Of a stretch of DNA of 64,000 nucleotides, positions 8,295 through 24,144 are shown one piece after another. The first letter of the stretch is position 1; each line of letters starts with the position of its first letter. The stretch comes from Canna indica (Eukaryota; Streptophyta; Magnoliopsida; Zingiberales; Cannaceae). The position numbers were made by a program, and so were the translations under genes. Where the stretch lies: contig CP136896.1 of assembly GCA_034359265.1 (NCBI GenBank), positions 4,743,501-4,807,500 of the forward strand, read 5' to 3'. The notes below the pieces were generated by a model, which saw only the letters and a list, made by a program, of their open reading frames with translations, had not been told where the DNA came from and did not search any database.

Positions 8295-11140
8295 TGACGT
8301 GCTTTAAGGGTTTATCTTGAATGGTGATCTCTGGATTTATGATATCCAGCTTGCACGTAATTTGATTCTTTGACCAGTGTAGGACAGGATTCTCCCCTAT
8401 GAATCCTTGGTCTCTCAGCTTACTCAGAAGAGGATTGAACTTTCTTTTGAATCTCTCGGATTCTTGGAAATTGTCATAAGTCACGGCATTCTTTACTTCC
8501 AGATACTCTTCTTCAGATAAGCATAATTCTTCAATGGCGGTATTTGCAATTATTTCTTTGTCTGCCTTGGTATTGATTGTGGTTACCTTCTTATAGAAAG
8601 TAACATTCTGTTCCTCGATGCGGACTCCTCCCTGCATCGCTCTAATGAAATTGCATCCGATTAACATTTGTATACCGTCTTTCTTTCCCATAGGAAAGGC
8701 ATAGGTAAACGGTATTTTGAACTTGTTGTCTTCGATCGACATCTGCCCTCCTTTGAGTTTTAATCTTGCCGTCTGTTGAGAATTCACCCCATTTATCAGT
8801 ATGGGAAAAGCACTTGGTTCAAGGGCTTCCTTGGGAACAGATTTTTCGTCGATGCAACAAACTGTGGCCCCTGTATCCTAAATTGCTTGTATCTTGAATT
8901 TTTCTAGGACAGGTATTTCCATGTATAATAGCATATTGTACAGTGTGTTAAGGACCCTCCTTCCTCTTCTTGGGTCCGGGACGATTGACTGGATCTGAGG
9001 TTCAACTTCCTCGTCATACTCATCAAAAACTTTGTTTATTGTTTCCTTAAAAACAATTCCAGTCTGCTTCTTTTCCTTTCCTTTAGCAGATTCTTCTATT
9101 GATGGGAATTTTTCTCTTTCCTCTCGTATTTTCATATCATTAAAGGCTGTCTTGAGATTGACCATATCTAGGGTTAGCTTCAATTCATCATTTTCCTCCT
9201 TCAGCCTCTGTACTTCTGCTAACAGATATAAAGTGTAGTCAATCAATTCCTTAATTAAATTGTCTTTGTTGTCGTAAAGGGGAAAGCTTGACCTTCTAAT
9301 CATAATCCTTCTTCCTAAGCAGAATCTTGAACACATGGGACAAGCTGTAATTGAGCACTTTCGGCAGTGTGCTCTCATATTAGGGTTTGTGAGTTCCTTG
9401 CAGAAAGTGCATCTCTCACATCCCTTTATGATGTTGAGGTTGTTATCCTCCCAAGTATGTTCACATTTCGTCATGGTGTCAGGAAGAGTTATATTTGTTC
9501 TCCATGAGTCTTGTTTCTCCTCTGGATTTTGTATTTCTTCTGAAGTAATAACAAAGGCGGTTTCATAAGGCATACCTTTTAATTCAGCTAATAATGACTG
9601 AGCTGTGCCAGATTCGCCTTCAGAGAAAGAACAGATTGCTTCGCTATCTGGTTCATTTTGTTCAACTGAGACCACATCCCAGTTGTCAGATAGTTCTAAG
9701 TTCTCAATTATAGTAGCTCGTGCTATATTTCCTTGCTTTCGTCTACAGTCACGTGCGAAGTGGTCTTCCTCTCCACAAATGAAGCATTTACATTTTCTCA
9801 CCTTATCAGAATGCTTCCTTTTGAATATCCTTATGTGGGTTTTGTGAGGCTTGCCCTTATAAGTCTTCGCTTTTCTTAGCCCATACCTCTTCTCCTTCTT
9901 GTAGTAGCCCGGTATTGGGATCTTTTTGCAAATGGATAAGTCCTTGAGACTCCTTTGGAAGGCCGCTCTTTTGCATTGTTCTTCCAAGTATTGATAAGTA
10001 AAATGTATCCTAGGAAAAACCCCTAAATTATTTCCAGGATGCTTTGCTGAGAACGCTGCTTCCAACTCTTTACCAATGATAGGTGGCATTTTTCGGAAGA
10101 ATTTTTCAGATAATTCAGGGGAAATGTACATCTCCCTGATCTAGCAGCCAGTACTTTGTAATCATTTACATAATCAAAGAGGTCCTTGACATTATGGCAT
10201 GATAGTCGTTCAAGGTCATCATAGGCTCTATTTTGCTCCTCCGTTGAGCCTGTTGTAGGATCCTCTAATAAAAACATTCTTCTAATCTGTGAGAGTACAT
10301 TCTGCGGATCATCCGCAATGGTTGTGAGCTCGTCATATTCTGTTGGGAAAGCTGTTCTCCACTGGATCCAAGTTTTCTTTTCTGTTTCTCCCAACAGATT
10401 CTCGATGTAGCTCATTTTAGACTTGTTGTCTAACCAGTTCTTTTCATTGATCAAGTTTAATGTGATGGATTCCCATCTAGAAATCACATCACTATATTGC
10501 CCTAAACTTTCGGGTAATACTAAAATTGCTCCAGTATTAATTTGTGCAGATGGTAAATTGTACCTTTCGTTGTAATGCTTTGAATAACCTCCTGCCAAAT
10601 TGTTGACCCTAGTATGAATCGCGGGTAGATCTCGTATAGGGTGGATTTGTCTCTGAGCAGAGGTTGATGCTGGTGGATACGCAGGTGGTCCCATTATTGG
10701 TTCTTTGGGAAGTCGGGTAAATGTTGACTCAGCAGTTGAAAATGCAGATTCTGTTATCCGCTGCGAATCCCTCTTGTCATTGTTTACTTCATTTATCAGT
10801 TGTCTCATCATGGGATATTCTAATTCTGCAGTATAGATTGCTTCTGATGACGCCACTTGCTGAGATTCAACCGCTGTTGTTTTTCCTCCTTTCCCCTCCG
10901 AAAAAAAATTGGGTTTGCCCAATTTTCAGTCAGGGGCGGAGTCAGAAGTATTAGAGTGATCCCAGATAGGATCATAAGTATCGCTCCAGTCCTGTGAATC
11001 ATGAAGTTGAGGATAGCTAGAGGGTGCACCTCCAAGTGGCTCATTTATTTGAAGAGCTCGAAGATGTCTTAAGACCGCCAAGTCTTCATCTCCTTCTGTA
11101 TCATCAATGCGCTCGTCCTTCTCAGAGACCCAAGGTGGTC
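8295..11140 (-). pseudogene. Inverted viral polyprotein: coat protein, CCHC, Cys-rich motif, protease (B-like lineage)
   Basis: Read right to left on the minus strand: an N-terminal linker (from about 11140), coat-protein core (near 10550-10140, with the family motifs DDPQNVLSQIRRMF and RAYDDLERLSC), KMPPIIGKELE and IHFTYQYLEEQCKRA near 10070-9960, CCHC knuckle CFICGEEDHFARDC near 9760, the second Cys-rich motif near 9470-9340, a predicted coiled coil, the protease DTGATVCCID near 8870, then the start of the RT region. Lesions: a stop in the linker at about 10926, a frameshift near 10135-10140 in the coat protein, and a TAG at 8878-8880 directly before the protease DTGA. It provides the only coat-protein core in the window. 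Confidence 0.9.
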
Positions 11141-11474
11141 TGATGATAGAGCAGTAATAAGCTCTATGGAGATAGATCTTACAACTGGAACTCAGCTTGC
11201 ATACTCCGCACCTGATATGACTATTAGTATTCACGATTTTAGGGACCATATACAATTGGTCCTTCAGACACACGGCTACCAAGGGTGGCAAGGAGGTGAG
11301 AGCAACCTCCTGTTATCCCGATCCTTAATTGGTCGGCTTTCCAACAGTAGTCATACCAACTTTAGATATAACGTGCAACATGTAGTTGAACACTTGGCCA
11401 GCAGAGGTATTCGAGCTATCCCGGGACAGATCCGAACTACTGAACACCTGCAAGGAAACCAATGGATAATACGA
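11141..11474 (+). pseudogene. Viral movement-protein fragment, central part
   Basis: Plus-strand open frame (the ATG at 11166 is internal; the frame extends upstream to about 11142). Motifs such as APDMTISIHDF, QLVLQTHGYQGW, GRLSNSSHTNFRYNVQ and HLASRGIRAIPG are characteristic of the movement protein at the N terminus of badnavirus/tungrovirus ORF3. It lies head to head with the coat-protein fragment on the other strand, so the two parts of one polyprotein have been inverted relative to each other. The viral match ends at about 11474, which is the right boundary of the cluster. Confidence 0.75.
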
Positions 11475-12316
11475 TATTAGGTGCTTTTGTACTAATTTTG
11501 ATTTGAATTTGTGTTTGTTTCTGCTATTTGAGTTGATGGTCAAACTAATTCCATTATAGAATATGATCTGGTTTGAAACTCAAAAATCATCTTTTACCTT
11601 TTTGGACATGAATTTACTATCTATGCAGTTATTCCAAACACCTTTCTTAGCTTTCAACATAATTGTTCAAATTGGAGAGATATCTGATACTCTTCTTTAT
11701 CCACAGAGTTTCTGTATGAGAGCTATCTTGCACATGTTAGTCTTATTTTGAGTTTTAGAACCAGTTGCTGCCTACCTCAGGATGGATATCAGTAGTACAT
11801 GCATTTTGTCCTGAGTAATTTAGTACTGAAGTGAAATGAACAAGAACAATATGACCTATTGGATCTTGATTACTTAGATATATTGACTAGTCTACTAGAT
11901 TTATTCTTGATGCAAACTAGATCAGAATGAAAATCTTAATTTGTTTACAGCTCTCTTGGTTTTTAGCATAATATCTATTCAAGAAGGTGATGCCAGTATA
12001 TCTTATGTTTTGACATACCTTTTGTTTGCTAGTTGTAAAAACAAGGACCAATATGTAAATTGCTTATAAGTGGAAGCATCACGTTTGGCTTGTCTTAATA
12101 GTTTTTCAATAAAATTCTGGAGTAATGGAGTGACTTGATATTCTCAATCTCCTAAGTTTATTTGATTTTTCTAGGAATCTTATTTTTATTTATTTAAGAA
12201 ATTAAAGTATTTTGAGTTGTTCCTTGGCATTGTGATTGAAAACCTTTTTTTTCTTCTTATTTTGAGTAATTTGTTTAATGCTTTAATTTATATTAGTTGG
12301 TTGATTTGTTTTTTAG
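11475..12316. other. Host flank between viral cluster and first recognised SDN exon
   Basis: AT-rich, no convincing exon. The stretch up to 12316 ends in a good splice acceptor (TTTTTTAG), so it should be intron or contain an upstream exon of the exonuclease gene; none was recognised. Confidence 0.4.
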
Positions 12317-19326
<7,010 letters not shown>

Positions 19327-20611
19327 TATGATGCCTGTCATTATGAAATACAATCCAGGAATTTGGAGATTATTATTAATATTTTTATCAACTGCAACCA
19401 AAATTTGCAGTTGCTAGTGCTGCTGCTGCAAAATTGTACGATATTAGCTGATATGCAAGCAGATTGGCTACCCTGTTACTTGTTAGTCGGTGAGTACCAT
19501 GTTGACTAAGAAGCATAGTAGCACTACTACCGTACTAGATTGTAATCTGCAGAGTTTTCAGGTTTCTGCAAAACAGGTATTTTGGAAGTTTTTCCTTGTA
19601 TTTAAGTGCATCAGGTTAGGTTTGAAAATGTTAGTAAGAGAAGTCTATGCCAGGTTAAGTTGGAATTATTGCAATGTCTTAAACTTCGACTATTAGTTAG
19701 GGCCTGAACAATTCAAAAGTGTTGGGGTAAAAAAAAAATTAGAACATTTGGGAAAATAATAAGTCAATTGGTTCGAGTTTGATTCTCTCATTTTGTTCAG
19801 TTTGTTTGGATTTAATTAGTTTTGATCGATTTTTATTAGTTCTTTACCAAATTAGTCTTGAGACTACACTTGGATTTCGAATGGGGTCCTGTTTGAACTA
19901 CAGGTGTAACTGAGTCAAGCTACTTGTGAGTAGTTCGAACTTGACTCATCAAGTACTTGAACTCAGCTTGGCACAAGTAGATTTGAGCTCAAACTCGTGT
20001 AGCCATCCAGTCGAGTCCAAGTATCATAATACTCCGCTCAACTAGTTTGCAGGTCTAATTGAACTTAACATATTTTTATTTTTTGATATATATTTAAAAA
20101 TTGAGTTTAATTGAGCACAATCAAAATTAATTAAGTTTAATCAAGTATCACATTTGACATTTGTAAAGTTATATATTATTTATTTCTTGAATATTTATAG
20201 GTTAACGAGCTTGAAATTGAACTTGATTTTAATTCAAAAATAATGCAGTCGAGCTTTTGTAGTGTACGTTTAATATTTAATCGAGTTGAGCTTGAATTTA
20301 GAAATTAGAGAGCTCAATTGAGTTCAAGTACTGCCTGGTCCATTTGGGGTGGTTTTGACTTTTGAAGACTGAATTAATGGGGTAGGAATTGTCAGATGTT
20401 TGCAAAACTTGCAGGATTTCCTGATCAAAAAGCAACACCAAGAAGAAAGTGTTACGTTACGCTTCTACATTAAATGAATAAGGCCGTTCTCAATTACTGC
20501 ACCAAAAGACAAGAAAAACTCCTACTGTTACAAGCAAAACGTAGTTTTTTTAAAAATGGAATTCCTATGAAGCTTGCTAACACCAAACCTTTGTAACTTC
20601 GGTTTCCATAT
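19327..20611. other. Convergent intergenic region with dispersed repeat
   Basis: The SDN 3' untranslated region is followed by a repeat at about 19905-20340 rich in GAGTTCAA/TTGAACTC and GAGCTT motifs of both polarities, likely an old foldback or hAT-derived repeat. No gene seen. Confidence 0.45.
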
Positions 20612-20617
20612 TTTATT
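20612..20617 (-). terminator. Poly(A) signal for the DUF247 gene
   Basis: AATAAA on the minus strand about 160 bases beyond the DUF247 stop codon. Confidence 0.45.
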
Positions 20618-20776
20618 CAATGCCCTCAAAATGAGGTTAAATAAAAATCTGACACAAACAATCAGCATGATGCTGAACTGCACAAGTTGATCCATTGAGT
20701 ATATATTGTATAAGTATTGGAAAGACTGCAGAAGAGTAGAACAATGTGGAGGAGGCAACTCTTCTTCTTCTTCTGT

Positions 20777-22384
20777 TCATATTGAGGGAGGACTGTAATA
20801 AGCATACATAGAATAGAAGGTCTGAGCACAAGTGAGCACAAGCAGGAAGACTGCAGCCACCAAAGAGATGAACGCCCATGGATTCCCAAAGTACCTGTGC
20901 TTCAAGCTCGCCCCCCATGTGTTCCACCGATGGTTGTAGTACCTGTTCACTCTCTCCGACAACTCCGACAAGTAGCTGTCGTCGAAGTCGAACACCACCT
21001 CCTGGCACAGCTTGTTGAACAGGTCGGCCACCTCGCCGTCGTTCCCCAGCCACTGCTCGATGATGCCCCTGTAGTGCAGGTAGCTGACGTCCTCCTCCGA
21101 GTTGATCAGGTTGTTCATGAAGATGACGTAGGAGGTGATGTCCTTGCTGCAGTCCGTGTAGCACTGCTCGAACGCGATGAGGTTGAGGAACAGGGACTTG
21201 GTGCCGTCGTGGATCAGCAGCCGGGGGATCTTGAGCACGCCGTCGCTGAATTTGATGTCCCAGAACCGGTCGGTCTTGCGACGCCGGAACTTGATGCCGG
21301 CCGACCGCAGTTCCGTGACGCAGTGGATCAGCTGCTGCCGCCGGCGGTCGGCCACGCGCCGGATGTGAGACCAGCGCTTGATCCAGAGGCGCGGGGTGGG
21401 CTTGGGGCCGACGCGGAGGAGGCTGCGGCGGAAGACGTCGAGGCAGTGGAACCCGGTCTCCATAAGCGGGTCGAACGACTCGTCGCCTCCGTTCGAGGAC
21501 TCGAGCTTGGCGCGGTCTCCCTTGCGCAGGGACTCGTCGGTGGGCATGAGAGGGTCGAAGAAGCGGATGGCGAGGCGGGCGACGAGGCCGTGCTGGTCCG
21601 GCCGGCCGATCTGTAGGCCGAGGAGGCGGTCGAGGACGAAGAGCGGGAGCTGGTTCTCGAGCATGATCATGTCGCGCTGGATGCTGTGCATCGTGCCGCG
21701 CATGGCGAACACCGGGTCGTTCCGGTCGTAGCCGAGCTCCCTGAACCCTTCCCCGCCGCCGGTCGCGCCGCGGAAGAGCTCGAGGACGAAGGTGCCGTCG
21801 AGCACCATTATCTCCACGAACTCGTCGCTGGAGAGGACGACGCGGCCTTCGTAGCAGGCGCGAGCGCGGTCCTCGAGCGCGCGCGCGGCGTCGAGGTAGA
21901 CCTGCACGTCGTGGCCCGTTCGGCGGAGGACGCGGTGGAGGGCGCGCCACTTGTGCCTATCCATGTCGCGGAAGCGGCGCTTCCCGTGGTGGTAGGGGCC
22001 GATGGAGACGACCTGCGGCACGTACGCCTTCTCGTCGCCTTCCCGGAGCGACTTGGGAACGCGGTAGATGGAGAACCGCGCCCACGGCACGGTGACCTCC
22101 TCGTGCGCGGCCTGCTCCAGCTTCTCACGGATGGTAATCACCCATTCCGACTCCAGCGGCGCCGCGACGGCGGCCTTTTCCTCATCCTCTTCCTGCTGCT
22201 GCTCCGGAATAATGGGCTCGCCCCGGGTGAGCAAGAGCGGCGGCGGCTTCGAGGGCGTGCCCGGAGTGCTGGGTTGCGATCTCAGGTGATTGGCCTGCAC
22301 TACAGTCTCGTTAAGCTTCAGGGTTAGCAGATACCAACTCAACATCTCTTTGTTGAAGACTGCAACCATTCTGATTTCTAGCAA
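20777..22384 (-). CDS. DUF247 (UPF0481) membrane protein
   Basis: Intact intronless frame of 535 residues. Family hallmarks in order: EWVITIREKLEQ (about residues 78-90), FSIYRVPKSLREGDEKAYVPQVVSIGPYHHG, DGTFVLELFRG, the MLENQLPLFVLDRLL motif in the middle, a long central region, then IPRLLIHDGTKSLFLNLIAFEQC and YVIFMNNLINS. The C terminus holds a hydrophobic segment (AFISLVAAVFLLVLT, about 505-525), the single membrane anchor typical of the family. Two nearby Met codons (residues 1 and 6) could start translation; MVAVFNKEMLSWYL from the second also looks like a natural N terminus. GC content is far above its surroundings, as in many monocot single-exon genes. The molecular function is unknown; some grass members are linked to self-incompatibility loci, but nothing here indicates that role. 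Confidence 0.92.
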   Translation of the reverse strand: MLEIRMVAVFNKEMLSWYLLTLKLNETVVQANHLRSQPSTPGTPSKPPPLLLTRGEPIIPEQQQEEDEEKAAVAAPLESEWVITIREKLEQAAHEEVTVPWARFSIYRVPKSLREGDEKAYVPQVVSIGPYHHGKRRFRDMDRHKWRALHRVLRRTGHDVQVYLDAARALEDRARACYEGRVVLSSDEFVEIMVLDGTFVLELFRGATGGGEGFRELGYDRNDPVFAMRGTMHSIQRDMIMLENQLPLFVLDRLLGLQIGRPDQHGLVARLAIRFFDPLMPTDESLRKGDRAKLESSNGGDESFDPLMETGFHCLDVFRRSLLRVGPKPTPRLWIKRWSHIRRVADRRRQQLIHCVTELRSAGIKFRRRKTDRFWDIKFSDGVLKIPRLLIHDGTKSLFLNLIAFEQCYTDCSKDITSYVIFMNNLINSEEDVSYLHYRGIIEQWLGNDGEVADLFNKLCQEVVFDFDDSYLSELSERVNRYYNHRWNTWGASLKHRYFGNPWAFISLVAAVFLLVLTCAQTFYSMYAYYSPPSI

Positions 22385-22477
22385 AATTTAGCTCACACTC
22401 TTTCTCTGAAGAAGAAGAATTAGTGTTTGATCTTGTTAGGTTGCTTGATCTTTTTAGGCTTTTCTTATACTTAAACA

Positions 22478-22528
22478 AGAAGAAGAAGAAGAAGAAGAAG
22501 AAGAAGAAGAAGAAGAGAAGAAGAAGGG
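22478..22528. repeat. (GAA)n microsatellite upstream of DUF247
   Basis: Run of AGA/GAA triplets about 100 bases before the DUF247 start, presumably in its leader or core promoter (CTT repeats on its sense strand). Confidence 0.9.
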
Positions 22529-23380
22529 ATTAATCTATTGGGAGTTTGGGCTGAAACTGGAATTATTAGATAATATGGTGATGTGAGATCATGGATTGAT
22601 GAATCATCAAATCATAAACATATGGTTCTTATGGCTCCCACTTGAGAAATTAAATCCAGAGATCAAATTTAACTCCCGGCCAGTCAAATGGATAAATATC
22701 TCCCAAGACAATAATTCTAATTGCAATTATCTGTTTGCTTTTCTGCTGCTCTTTCACGAGACATCACAAAAGCTAAAGCTTGTGAGTGATTGATGAGACC
22801 ACTTGGGGTCCATTTGGGGCCTTCCTCAACCAACCATAATTAAAATCAAACATAATCAAATATCAAAGAAAATAGAATACACTTATCCATCATTAATTGC
22901 ACTGGAAGAAAAGATAGAAATGAACAGCTGTAATTTGACTGAAGCATGTGGCTTCTTCCTTTCTGCATTCTTCAGTTCATAAATATTAATACATTTCATC
23001 ATTGCTAAAATGACCCACAAGAATGGAAAAGATGCATGTTTTCCTTGCCTTTTCCTGCCCATTTTCTCTCAGTTACTGTTATTTTAGTTTGAGTTTCATT
23101 TAGAAAGTTGACTCAAGTATGGAAATGTGAACTAGAAAGTGATTGATTTTATTTTCAACTGAGAACAAGAATACTGAGTGCCCTCCATTTCTTCAAAATA
23201 GTAAATTGTTGACAATGAGTGATAAATAAATGATGTTTAAATTCCAAAAATATCTCTTACATGTCAAGAGAATATTTTTTGGGACAACTTTTTGGTATCC
23301 TCATGTCCTGGGAGCAATAATCACCATCATCATCATCCACTTATCCACTTGTGCCATGAGAAATGCACTTTATGCATCTA
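22529..23380. other. Intergenic, presumed DUF247 promoter side
   Basis: AT-rich sequence with no supported gene or repeat. Confidence 0.4.
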
Positions 23381-23390
23381 CTAGATATTG

Positions 23391-23636
23391 GAATAAAACT
23401 TGTATGAGCCGCCTGCTCATACAAATTTATATGAGCAGGCCGCTCATCTTCCGCCACGTCAACCCAGCACGCATCGCGATGCAGAAGATGAGCAGAAGAC
23501 GTAGTTAGAAACTCGTACGGGCAGCACGTCTTCTGCTCATCTTCTGCATCGCGATGCGTGCTGGGCTGACGTGGCGGAAGATGAGCGGCCTATTCATATA
23601 AATTTGTATGAGCAAGCCGCTCATACAAGTTTTATT
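23391..23636. mobile_element. Foldback (hairpin) transposable element with 10-bp target duplication
   Basis: Nearly the whole 246-bp element is an inverted repeat: arms 23392-23502 and 23526-23636 (111 bases each, only a few mismatches such as GTCAACCC versus GTCAGCCC) around a 23-base loop. CTAGATATTG flanks it on both sides (23381-23390, 23637-23646). A 10-base duplication with long terminal arms is typical of Mutator-like MITEs. The arms are GC-rich, unlike the surroundings. No coding capacity. Confidence 0.88.
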
Positions 23637-23646
23637 CTAGATATTG

Positions 23647-24136
23647 TACTCTAATTCACATTTTTTGCAAGTAGATTACTCATTGAAGCTTGAGACTCAA
23701 GCAACAATACATACAATGCTAAATTACTAAAATTCTTATCCAATTTTTATCAACTATATTCTACAAACTTTACCTTTTCCCTCAGAAGTCACCTAAAAGG
23801 TAAACTTTTTCTCAGTGTACTAGAAATGATATCACCAAATTATATATACTAGTTAAAATTTTAAATTAGTATAAAATAACAAGAAATAGTGAAAATAGAT
23901 ATAAAACATTGACTAGTATTTTAGTTAATGGTATGAGTTACACATTGATGTTGGAAGAAATCTAAATATTGAGACTATCCAATCCCTATCCATCCAACTC
24001 AATAAATATTTTCCAAAGCAACAAAAAGGTCAACTATAACAACATGCTCATGGAATTAAGCTTATTATATCTTGGTTATCCACAAAAGAATAATTCTAAT
24101 AATGTATTAAGCACTAGCTTGCTCTAGGTTTTCAAT
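23647..24136. other. AT-rich spacer
   Basis: Nothing recognised between the foldback element and the hAT element. Confidence 0.4.
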
Positions 24137-24144
24137 GGACCACC

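Larger units (their letters stand above)
4783..8777. repeat. Large inverted repeat formed by copies of the viral protease/RT-proximal region
   Basis: Arms 4783-5265 (plus) and 8295-8777 (minus) are 483 bases long and differ at only about three positions by eye (for example ATAGAA versus AAAGAA, CTAGAA versus CTGGAA). The spacer is about 3.0 kb and contains copy B RT/RNase H, the ORF4-like gene and the truncated promoter. Confidence 0.85.

Noticed and set aside
11563..11751. Upstream SDN exon candidate
   Set aside because: A possible acceptor before 11706 gives a short stretch (EFLYESYLAHV) that could not be matched to the SDN N-terminal region or joined to 12317 with confidence.
20637..21950. 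Long Arg/Pro-rich open frame overlapping DUF247 on the same strand, and long plus-strand frames at 20897-22327
   Set aside because: Shadows of a GC-rich gene; composition is low-complexity and no family features appear.
23391..23636. CRISPR-like or bacterial repeat structure
   Set aside because: A single inverted repeat with target duplication in a plant nuclear context; no array of spaced direct repeats.
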